A stretch of 64,000 nt of DNA from positions 1 through 64,000 of the forward strand of contig NZ_JAFLWW010000017.1 in the NCBI RefSeq assembly GCF_018555685.1. The letters run 5' to 3'. The position numbers were made by a program, and so were the translations under genes. The notes under the pieces are model-generated. The model searched no databases, was not told the origin of the DNA, and saw nothing but the letters and a program-made list of their open reading frames with translations. Source of the DNA: Aminobacter anthyllidis (GTDB taxonomy: Bacteria > Pseudomonadota > Alphaproteobacteria > Rhizobiales > Rhizobiaceae). Positions 16,656 through 24,267 of the stretch are shown here, one piece after another (position 1 is the stretch's first letter; each line of letters begins with the position of its first letter).

Positions 16656-18263
16656 TCACGTTTCGACATAGGTGTCCGCCCAGTTCGAAACCGCCCAGCG
16701 CGGGTTGTTCGACACGTTCTTCACCGTGTCGCGCGCGACCGTAATGAAGCCCCATTCGGCGACGTTGATCAGCGGCAGGTCGGCTGCCACCTTCTTCTGG
16801 AACTCCTTGTAGAGCTCGATGCGCGCCTTGGCGTCGAGTGTCTCCGCCGCCTTTGCGATCAGCGCGTCGAGCTCGTCGTTCTTGTAGCCGCCCTGGTTGG
16901 AGAACGGCACGCCGTCCGGGATGCCCGACTGCACCAGGATCGTCGTCGAGATCGCCGGGTCGCCGCGGAACACCGGCGGCGCGATGGCCAGGTCGAAGGC
17001 ATGGTCGGTGTAGACGGCCTTCTGGTGCGCGGCCGAGTCGTTGTTGACCAGTTCGGCGTCGATGCCGACGGCGGCCAGCGCCTGGCGCAGATAGTCGCCG
17101 AACTGCTTGGTCTCGTTGAAATAGGGCGCCGGCAGAAGCTTGAGCGCAAAACGCTTGCCATCGTCCTTCTTCGGATAACCCGCCTCGTCGAGCAGCGCGT
17201 TGGCCTTGGCGACGTCGAAGCCATAGGCCGGCACGTCGGCGCTGTAGAACTGCTTGTCATTCTGCGGCACGATGCCTGTCGCCGGCTTGGCGTAGCCGAG
17301 GAAGATCGTCTTGACGACAAAGTCCTTGTCGATCGCATGCGCAATCGCCTGGCGCACCTTGAGGTCGGCCAGCTCCTTGCGGCGATGGTTGATCTCGACG
17401 GCGAGCTGGTAGGTCAGCGCCTCGTAGCCCTCCGTGATCACCTTGAGGCCCGACACCTTGGAGATGCGTTCGAGGTCGGCCAGCGGCACCGCCGAAAACG
17501 CCGCCAGCTGGATTTCCTCGGCTTCCAGCGCGCCGGCAGCCGCAGCACGGTCGGGCAGCACGCGATAGATGATCTCGTCGAGTGCCGGCTCGTTCTCGCC
17601 CCAATATTTGTCGTAACGCTCGAGCCGGTAATATTCGCCGGCCTTGTGCTCGGCGAACTTGAACGGCCCGGTGCCGACAGGGGCATTGTTGGCCGGGTTC
17701 GCGGCAATGTCGGTGCCTTCATAGACATGCTTGGGCACGACCGACGTCAGCGCCGGCAGGGCGTTCTTGATCAGCTGCAGCGGCGTCGGCTTGGAGAATT
17801 TGAAGACGGCCGTGTGCGCGTCGGGCGTTTCAACCGCCTCGAGGTTCTTGAACACGACGCGGCCGAGATTCTGCAGCGGCTTCCAGATGCTGAGCGCCGA
17901 GAACGCCACGTCGGCCGAGGTGAACGGCTTGCCGTCGTGCCAGGTCACGCCCTCGCGCAGCTTGAAGGTCACAGACAACCCGTCGGCCGAGCCCTCCCAG
18001 CTTGTCGCCAGGCGCGGGGCCAGGCCGTCCTCGCCGTCGAAGGAGGCCTCGGCCAGCGGCTCGACAACCTTGCTCGACACGAAGAACACGCCGTTGGAGG
18101 CAACGATCGCCGGGTTGAGATTGCGCGGCTCGGAGTCGGCGGCGACGACGAGCCGCCCGCCCTTCTTGGCCTGCGTCCAGCCGATCGACGGCAGCGCTGT
18201 CGAGGCCAGCAGGAAGGCCGACCCGGCCAGCATCTTGCGCCTCGAAATGTCAAAACCCGCCAT
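16656..18263 (-). CDS. ABC transporter substrate-binding protein, family 5 (peptide/nickel type)
   Basis: A 535-aa periplasmic solute-binding protein. It starts with a twin-arginine-like signal (MAGFDISRRKMLAGSAF, then LLASTALPSIGWTQA) and continues with family 5 landmarks: LNPAIV, VEPLAEASFDG, LAPRLATSWE, FKLREGVTWHDGKPFTSADV and the late NQGGYKND region. The ATG at 18263 follows GGAGG by 5 nt. It probably captures the substrate for the permease/ATPase set below. An SRRKM motif suggests export folded through Tat, which is unusual but known for this family in rhizobia. Confidence 0.88.
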   Translation of the reverse strand: MAGFDISRRKMLAGSAFLLASTALPSIGWTQAKKGGRLVVAADSEPRNLNPAIVASNGVFFVSSKVVEPLAEASFDGEDGLAPRLATSWEGSADGLSVTFKLREGVTWHDGKPFTSADVAFSALSIWKPLQNLGRVVFKNLEAVETPDAHTAVFKFSKPTPLQLIKNALPALTSVVPKHVYEGTDIAANPANNAPVGTGPFKFAEHKAGEYYRLERYDKYWGENEPALDEIIYRVLPDRAAAAGALEAEEIQLAAFSAVPLADLERISKVSGLKVITEGYEALTYQLAVEINHRRKELADLKVRQAIAHAIDKDFVVKTIFLGYAKPATGIVPQNDKQFYSADVPAYGFDVAKANALLDEAGYPKKDDGKRFALKLLPAPYFNETKQFGDYLRQALAAVGIDAELVNNDSAAHQKAVYTDHAFDLAIAPPVFRGDPAISTTILVQSGIPDGVPFSNQGGYKNDELDALIAKAAETLDAKARIELYKEFQKKVAADLPLINVAEWGFITVARDTVKNVSNNPRWAVSNWADTYVET

Positions 18264-18433
18264 GTCAGCCTCCATGCCCTCGGCACGGCGACATCGCCGG
18301 CCCCATCAAGATCATGGCCGGGATTATGATCCGGGAAAGCCGTTTTGCGAGAGACGAAATTGGCGTTTTGGCTCGCTGGCCCAAAACATTGTGCTACGTG
18401 AGCAGCCATTTGGCGCGCGAACGCCCCGGAAAT

Positions 18434-18473
18434 GCTTCGGCCCGGAAACCGTTGCCGATTTCCGGGCCGAAGC
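18434..18473 (-). terminator. Hairpin between two peptide-transporter operons
   Basis: A perfect 15-bp stem (GCTTCGGCCCGGAAA at 18434-18448, TTTCCGGGCCGAAGC at 18459-18473) with a 10-nt loop, 31 nt after the stop at 18505 on the minus strand. Only a short T run (GCATTT) follows, so termination strength is uncertain. Confidence 0.7.
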
Positions 18474-18504
18474 GTGACGTCGTCAGTCGAAGATTCGCAG
18501 CCGC

Positions 18505-19332
18505 TCAGGCGGCCTTCTTCTTGGCCAGGCGGGCGCGAATGCTTTCGACATCGGCGCGCGGCGTCGCCGCAAACAGCGTCTTGGTATAGCTGTGCTTGGG
18601 GTCGGCGAAGACCTCGTCGCGGCTGCCATATTCGACCGCCTCGCCGAAATACATCACCATCACCTCGTCGGCGATGTAGCGCACGACAGAGAGGTCGTGG
18701 CTGATGAAGACGTAGGTCAGCTGGAACTCATCCTGCAGGTCGGCAAGCAGGTTCAGCACCTGTGCCTGCACCGAAAGATCGAGCGCCGAGACCGGCTCGT
18801 CCAGCACCAGGAGCTTCGGGTTGAGCATCAGTGCGCGGGCAATCGCGATGCGCTGGCGCTGGCCGCCCGAAAACATGTGCGGGTAGCGGTTGTAGTGCTT
18901 CTCTTCGAGGCCGACCTTCTTCAGCAGCGCCATCGCCCGGTCGCGGCGTTCGTCGGCCGGCGTGTTGGTGTTGATGACCAGCGGCTCGGTCAGGATGTCG
19001 CCGATCTTCTGGCGCGGATTGAGCGAGCCATAGGGGTTCTGGAACACGATCTGCACCTTGCGGCGCATCTCCGGCGTGAGATCCCCCTTGGCGATGTCGA
19101 CCTTGTTGCCTTCGAGCAGCAAGTCGCCCGACGTCGCCGGGTCGATCAGCGTCAGGATGCGGCCGAGCGTGGACTTGCCGCAGCCGCTTTCGCCGACGAT
19201 CGCCAGCGTCTTGCCCTTCTCGACCTGGAAGCTCACGCCCTTGACGGCATGAACGGTCTTGGCCTTCTTCAGAAAGCTGCCGGGCACATGGTAGTCGCGC
19301 ACGATGTTGCGCGCTTCGAGAATGACGCTCAT
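18505..19332 (-). CDS. dppF: Dipeptide ABC transporter ATP-binding protein (DppF)
   Basis: An ATPase subunit with Walker A (GESGCGKSTLGRIL), Q-loop (VFQNPYGSLNPRQKIG), signature (HMFSGGQRQRIAIARAL), Walker B (LLVLDEPVSALD) and H-loop (FISHDLSVV). The C-terminal part (GEAVEYGSRDEVFADPKHSYTKTL) is the peptide-family extension. 275 aa. Its ATG overlaps the dppD stop by 4 nt. It is the last gene of a complete dppABCDF-type operon. Confidence 0.92.
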   Translation of the reverse strand: MSVILEARNIVRDYHVPGSFLKKAKTVHAVKGVSFQVEKGKTLAIVGESGCGKSTLGRILTLIDPATSGDLLLEGNKVDIAKGDLTPEMRRKVQIVFQNPYGSLNPRQKIGDILTEPLVINTNTPADERRDRAMALLKKVGLEEKHYNRYPHMFSGGQRQRIAIARALMLNPKLLVLDEPVSALDLSVQAQVLNLLADLQDEFQLTYVFISHDLSVVRYIADEVMVMYFGEAVEYGSRDEVFADPKHSYTKTLFAATPRADVESIRARLAKKKAA

Positions 19333-20180
19333 CGTGCAGCCCCTTCCACCTGGTCGTCGACGAAGAGTTCCGAAATCGTCGGCAGCCGATCACCGGTCGC
19401 ATTGTCCGGCAGCGCCGCCAGCAGAGCGCGCGTGTAGTTGCTCTTCGGGTTCTCGAACAGCGTCAGCACGTCGGCTTCTTCCATCTTGCGGCCCTTGTAC
19501 TGCACGACCACGCGGTCGGCGGTTTCGGCCACGACGCCCATGTTGTGGGTGATCATGATCAGGCCCATGCCATGGTCGGCCTGCAGCTTCATCAGCAGAT
19601 CGAGAATCTGCTTCTGGATCGTCACGTCGAGTGCCGTGGTCGGCTCGTCGGCGATGAGCAGCTTCGGGTTGCAGGCGATGGCGATGGCGATCATCACGCG
19701 CTGGCATTGGCCGCCCGACATCTGGTGCGGGTAGGAACCGAGGCGCTCGGCCGGATCGGCAATGCCGACAGACTGGAACAGTTCGATCGCGCGCTTGCGG
19801 CGGGCGGACTTGTCGAGGCCCATGTGCACGCGCAGCACTTCCTCGATCTGGAAGCCGACGGTGAAGCACGGGTTGAGGCTCGCCACCGGCTCCTGGAAGA
19901 TCATGGCAATGTCCTTGCCGATGATCTTGCGCCGTTCGTTGGCGGGCATCGCGAGCAGGTCGCGGCCGTTGAAGGTCAGCTTGTCGGCGGTGACATTGGC
20001 CGTCCAGGGCAAAAGCCCCATCGCCGCCAGCATCGACACCGACTTGCCCGAACCGGATTCACCGACGATGGCGAGAACCTCGCGTTCGTGGACCTTCATC
20101 GACACGCCGTTGACCGCCCGGAACGGGCCGGAGGCCGTCTGGAACTCGACGACAAGGTTTTCGATTTCGAGAAGCGCCAT
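19329..20180 (-). CDS. dppD: Dipeptide ABC transporter ATP-binding protein (DppD)
   Basis: An ATPase subunit of 283 aa. Walker A is [13 protein letters not shown], the Q-loop [11 protein letters not shown], the signature [17 protein letters not shown], Walker [13 protein letters not shown] and the H-loop MITHNMGVV. It pairs with DppF to power the DppBC channel. Only 1 nt separates its start from the dppC stop. Confidence 0.92.
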   Translation of the reverse strand: MALLEIENLVVEFQTASGPFRAVNGVSMKVHEREVLAIVGESGSGKSVSMLAAMGLLPWTANVTADKLTFNGRDLLAMPANERRKIIGKDIAMIFQEPVASLNPCFTVGFQIEEVLRVHMGLDKSARRKRAIELFQSVGIADPAERLGSYPHQMSGGQCQRVMIAIAIACNPKLLIADEPTTALDVTIQKQILDLLMKLQADHGMGLIMITHNMGVVAETADRVVVQYKGRKMEEADVLTLFENPKSNYTRALLAALPDNATGDRLPTISELFVDDQVEGAAR

Positions 20181-20181
20181 G

Positions 20182-21090
20182 TCAGGACCTCTTCAGCTTG
20201 GGGTCGAGCGCGTCGCGCAGGCCATCGCCCATCAGGTTGATCGCCAGCACGGTGATGAGGATCGCCACGCCCGGAAGCGTCACCACCCACCACTTGCTCT
20301 GGATGAACTCGCGGGCCTCGGCCAGCATGGTGCCCCATTCCGGCGTCGGCGGCTGCGCGCCCATGCCGAGGAAGCCCAGTGCGGCGGCGTCGAGAATGGC
20401 GGAAGAAAACGACAGCGTAGCCTGGACGATCAGCGGTGCCATGCAGTTCGGCAGGATCGTCTTGAACATCAGCCGTGTATGGCTCGCGCCGGCGACCTTG
20501 GCGGCGACGACGTAGTCACGGGACTTTTCGCTCATCACCGCCGCGCGCGCCAGGCGTACGAAATGCGGCTGGTAGACGAGCGAGATCGCGATCATCGCGT
20601 TGACAAGGCCCGGCCCGAGGATGGCCACCAGCACGAGGGCAAGCAGCAGCGACGGGAATGCGAGAATGATGTCCATCACGCGCATGATGGCGGTGTCGAC
20701 CCAGCCGCGGAAATAGCCGGCGATGACGCCGAAGACGACGCCGACGACCAGCGACAGCGTCGTCACGATGACGCCGACGAACAGCGAGAACTGGGTGCCG
20801 TAGATCAGGCGCGAAAGCATGTCGCGGCCGACCGCGTCGGTGCCGAGCAGGAAGTCGGCGCGGCCGCCCTCCTGCCAGACCGGTGGAACCAGGACCGCGT
20901 CGCGGTACTGCTGGGTCGGATCGTGCGGCGCGATCAGCGGCGCGAATATCGCCACCAGCACGAGAAAGATGAAGAACACGAGGCCGATGACGGCGCCGCG
21001 GTTTTCGGAGAAGTAGTACCAGAATTCGGCCAGTCGCGCCCGGCGGGACGGATCGGTCGAGACGGCACTGGTTGCAGCAGCTTGAGACAT
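20182..21090 (-). CDS. dppC: Dipeptide ABC transporter permease (DppC)
   Basis: An inner-membrane permease of 302 aa with N-terminal helix AVIGLVFFIFLVLVAIFAPL, the family LLGTDAVGRDMLSRLIYGTQ loop and the EAA region (AAKVAGASHTRLMFKTILPNCM). It follows dppB by 9 nt. Confidence 0.92.
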   Translation of the reverse strand: MSQAAATSAVSTDPSRRARLAEFWYYFSENRGAVIGLVFFIFLVLVAIFAPLIAPHDPTQQYRDAVLVPPVWQEGGRADFLLGTDAVGRDMLSRLIYGTQFSLFVGVIVTTLSLVVGVVFGVIAGYFRGWVDTAIMRVMDIILAFPSLLLALVLVAILGPGLVNAMIAISLVYQPHFVRLARAAVMSEKSRDYVVAAKVAGASHTRLMFKTILPNCMAPLIVQATLSFSSAILDAAALGFLGMGAQPPTPEWGTMLAEAREFIQSKWWVVTLPGVAILITVLAINLMGDGLRDALDPKLKRS

Positions 21091-21099
21091 GACGCCCTC

Positions 21100-22104
21100 C
21101 TAGTGCCGGATACGCGGATTGATGAGACCATAGAGCAGGTCCACGGCAAGGTTCACCAGCATGATGACCGCGGCGATCATCAGCAGGCCGCCCTGGATGA
21201 CCGCATAGTCGCGCCGCGACACGGAATCGACCATCCACTTGCCGATACCCGGCCATGAGAAGATCGTCTCGGTCAGGATCGCGCCGGCAAGCATCACGCC
21301 GACCTGCAGGCCGATCGTGGTGACGACCGGGATCATGGCGTTGCGCAGCGCATGGACACCGACGACACGGAAGGTCGACAAGCCCTTGGCACGAGCGGTG
21401 CGGACATAGTCCTCCGACAGCACTTCCAGCATCGCCGAGCGCGTCTGGCGCGCAATGACGGCGAGCGGAATGGTGCCCAGCACGATGGTCGGCAGGATCA
21501 GGTGGCTGACGGCCGACTTGAACGCGCCGGCCTGGCCGGAGAGCAGCGAGTCGATCAGCATGAAGCCGGTGACGGGCGGGAAATAGAACATCAGCGAGAT
21601 GCGGCCGGAGACGGGCGTCCAGCCGAGCATGCCTGATACCAGCATGATCAAAAGCAGGCCCCACCAGAAGATCGGCATCGAGAAGCCGACGAGTGCCGTG
21701 CCCATCATCGCCTGGTCGGCGAACGAGCCGCGCTTGATCGCGGCGATAATGCCTGCCGGAACGCCAAGGACGACGGCGAAGATGATGGCGCAGAGCGAAA
21801 GCTCGACGGTCGCGGGGAAAAGTTCGAAGAACTGGTCGACAACCGGCCTCTTGGTGACGATCGACGTGCCGAAATCGCCGCGCACCACGCCCCAGAGATA
21901 GTCGAGATACTGGATGACGATGGGCCGGTCGAAACCCAGCTGGGCGGAGATTTCCGCGTGCCGCTCGGGCGACATGACGCGTTCGCCGGAAAGAAGGGCG
22001 ACCGGATCGCCGGGCAGCAGACGAATGAACGAGAATGCGATGATGGAGACCCCGACGAACGTCGGGATAAGGACGGCTAGCCGCCCCAAGAGGAACCGGA
22101 GCAT
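21100..22104 (-). CDS. dppB: Dipeptide ABC transporter permease (DppB)
   Basis: An inner-membrane permease of 334 aa. MLRFLLGRLAVLIPTFVGVS is the canonical N-terminal helix, LLPGDPVALL follows, and the EAA motif lies in RTARAKGLSTFRVVGVHALRNA. It is separated from dppA by a spacer carrying two hairpins, the usual arrangement that lets the binding protein be made in excess. Confidence 0.92.
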   Translation of the reverse strand: MLRFLLGRLAVLIPTFVGVSIIAFSFIRLLPGDPVALLSGERVMSPERHAEISAQLGFDRPIVIQYLDYLWGVVRGDFGTSIVTKRPVVDQFFELFPATVELSLCAIIFAVVLGVPAGIIAAIKRGSFADQAMMGTALVGFSMPIFWWGLLLIMLVSGMLGWTPVSGRISLMFYFPPVTGFMLIDSLLSGQAGAFKSAVSHLILPTIVLGTIPLAVIARQTRSAMLEVLSEDYVRTARAKGLSTFRVVGVHALRNAMIPVVTTIGLQVGVMLAGAILTETIFSWPGIGKWMVDSVSRRDYAVIQGGLLMIAAVIMLVNLAVDLLYGLINPRIRH

Positions 22105-22147
22105 GTCAGACCTTTTAAGTGAATGTTCCGAGAAAAAGGTAAGGGTA

Positions 22148-22190
22148 GCACAAAATGTGCATTGGGGCGCTTGTGATCCAAGCGCCCCAA
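22148..22190 (-). terminator. Intra-operon hairpins between dppA and dppB
   Basis: A perfect 11-bp stem (22162-22172 TTGGGGCGCTT, 22180-22190 AAGCGCCCCAA, 7-nt loop) is followed on the minus strand by a smaller palindrome GCACAAAATGTGC (22148-22160). No T tract. It most likely attenuates read-through or protects the 3' end of the dppA message. Confidence 0.7.
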
Positions 22191-22216
22191 CCCAAGGCTG
22201 GCCTGTTTAGGCAACC

Positions 22217-23812
22217 TTACTCCGTGATGTCAACACCGTCGAAAGCGAAGTCGCCGAGCGGGCTCTGGACGAAGCCTTCGACGCCCTTGCGCATCGGAAC
22301 GATCGACAGCGAGTGGTCGATCGTTGCCCAGGGAGCGTCCTTCTTGAACACGACCTGCGCCTGCTCATAGAGCTTGGTGCGTTCGGCCACGTCGGAGGTC
22401 TCCTTGGCCTTGGTCACCAGATCGTCGAACTCCTTGTTGCACCACTGGGCGCGGTTGTTGCCGCCGACGGCGTCGCAACCAAGCAGGGTGTCGAGGAAGT
22501 TGTCCGGATCGCCATTGTCGCCGGTCCAGCCGAGCATGACGGCACCGTCACGATCCTTGGCCTTCGACTTGTCGAGGTACTCGGCCCACTCGTAGGAGAC
22601 GATCTCGACCGTGACGCCGACCTTGGCGAAATCGGACTGGATCAGCTCCGCCGCGCGGCGGGCGTTGAGCATGTAGGGACGCGAAACCGGCATCGCCCAG
22701 ACCTTCATCTTGAGGTCCTTGACGCCAGCGGCTTCAAGACCCTTCTTCGATGCTTCCGGATCGTACTTGTCGTCTTCGACGGCCTTGTTGTACGACCACA
22801 TGGTCGGCGGGATCGGGTTGGTAGCTGGCGTTGCGGCACCCTGGAACACGGCGTCGACGATGGCCTGCTTGTTGATGGCCTGGTTGAGCGCCTTGCGGAC
22901 TTCCGGCTTGTCGAACGGAGCCTGGGTGGTGTTGTAGGCGAGGTAGGCGACGTTCAGGCCAGCCTGCTCCACGACCTTCAGGTTCGTATCAGCCTTCATC
23001 GCAGCCACGTCGGCAGCGTTCGGGAACGGCATCAGGTGGCATTCGCCAGCCTTCAGCTTCTGGTAGCGAACCGATGCGTCAGGGGTGATCGCGAAGACGA
23101 GGTCGTCGATCTTCTGCTTGCCGCCCCAGTAATCCGGGTTGGCCTTGTAGCGGATGATGGCGTCCTGCTGGTAGGCGACGAACGCGAACGGACCGGTGCC
23201 GAGCGGCTGCTGGTTCATCTGGTTCATCTTGCCGTCAGCCTGCAGCTTGTCGGCATATTCCTTCGACACGATCGAAGCGAACGGCATCGCGATGTTGGCG
23301 AGGAACGGTGCTTCCTTGCGCGTCAGGGTGATCTTGACGGTCAGGTCGTCGACCTTCTCGACCGACTTGATCACTTCCGGGAAGCCCATGCCGGCGGAGT
23401 ATTCCCACGAAGCGCCGGCAACGTACTTGTTCCAGGGATTGTCGGCCTTGAGCTGACGATCGAACGAGAAGACGACGTCGTCGGCGTTGAAGTCGCGGCT
23501 CGGCGTGAAGAACTCGGTGGTCTGGTACTTGACGCCCGGACGCAGCTTGAAGGTGTACTCCAGGCCGTCGTCGGAAACCATGTAGCTCTCGGCCAGGCCC
23601 GGCTCGGTCTCGGTGGTGCCCTTCTTGAATTCAAGCAGGCGGTTGTAGACAGTGTGCGCGGCGGCGTCGAAGGTCGTACCGGCGGTATAGAGGCCCGGAT
23701 CAAAGCCTTCCGGCGAACCTTCCGAGCAGTACACGAACGTCTTAGCGCTCGCCGCACCGCTGAGGACGGTTGCAGCCAGCAACGCGGCCGCAAAGGTCGT
23801 TTTTTTCAACAT
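22217..23812 (-). CDS. dppA: Dipeptide ABC transporter substrate-binding protein (DppA)
   Basis: A 531-aa periplasmic binding protein, first gene of the operon. A Sec signal peptide (MLKKTTFAAALLAATVLSGA, cut after ASA) precedes the mature TFVYCSEGSPEGFDPGLYT start, typical of DppA. Other landmarks are FKLRPGVKYQTT and DDVVFSFDRQ, and the two-Cys region CDAVGGNNRAQWC matches the disulfide of DppA. GGGAG lies 8 nt before ATG. Di- and tripeptides are the likely ligands; haem or 5-aminolevulinate also use DppA in some bacteria. Confidence 0.92.
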   Translation of the reverse strand: MLKKTTFAAALLAATVLSGAASAKTFVYCSEGSPEGFDPGLYTAGTTFDAAAHTVYNRLLEFKKGTTETEPGLAESYMVSDDGLEYTFKLRPGVKYQTTEFFTPSRDFNADDVVFSFDRQLKADNPWNKYVAGASWEYSAGMGFPEVIKSVEKVDDLTVKITLTRKEAPFLANIAMPFASIVSKEYADKLQADGKMNQMNQQPLGTGPFAFVAYQQDAIIRYKANPDYWGGKQKIDDLVFAITPDASVRYQKLKAGECHLMPFPNAADVAAMKADTNLKVVEQAGLNVAYLAYNTTQAPFDKPEVRKALNQAINKQAIVDAVFQGAATPATNPIPPTMWSYNKAVEDDKYDPEASKKGLEAAGVKDLKMKVWAMPVSRPYMLNARRAAELIQSDFAKVGVTVEIVSYEWAEYLDKSKAKDRDGAVMLGWTGDNGDPDNFLDTLLGCDAVGGNNRAQWCNKEFDDLVTKAKETSDVAERTKLYEQAQVVFKKDAPWATIDHSLSIVPMRKGVEGFVQSPLGDFAFDGVDITE

Positions 23813-24267
23813 TGAACACTCCCTATGATTTTTCCCAAGCCCTACCCGTCAGGCTCGCAGGCGCGCATATAAGCACCGTTTATCCAGCTTTGGAACTCCC
23901 CGCCTACCTGCCCTTTGGTAAGCAGAATAATTTACCCACAGATGACTTCGAAATAGTCGAAAATTCGCGATTTCCATTGGCCGGCCAGCCATTTGCACTT
24001 CGCGTTAGATTCGGCGGCGGCAGGTTTTATCATCGCGGGCGAGGGCAATTCGGGCGCTGTTGCTGGTTCGGCCCGATATAACTGCGAATCCTAAAATTCG
24101 TTCTGCGAGGTGACGTTGGGTGATACTTGCCGTTAACGTCAGGTGGCAATACAAACAACTACAACATGCCCCGACGCGGCACTGTTCTTGCGGCGCTGCG
24201 ACGTGGATGAGGGCGAAAGCCGGCGGACCATCAACGCCGGTAACAAGAACAACCCAGGGAGGCTGCA
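23813..24267. promoter_or_regulatory. 455-nt divergent promoter region (dppA / acyl-CoA ligase)
   Basis: No gene seen. The middle (about 23900-24000) is clearly AT-richer than its surroundings and contains an imperfect inverted repeat GGTAA...TTACC (about 23918-23937). Both flanking genes read outward, so this must hold their promoters; I cannot define the boxes reliably. Confidence 0.5.
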
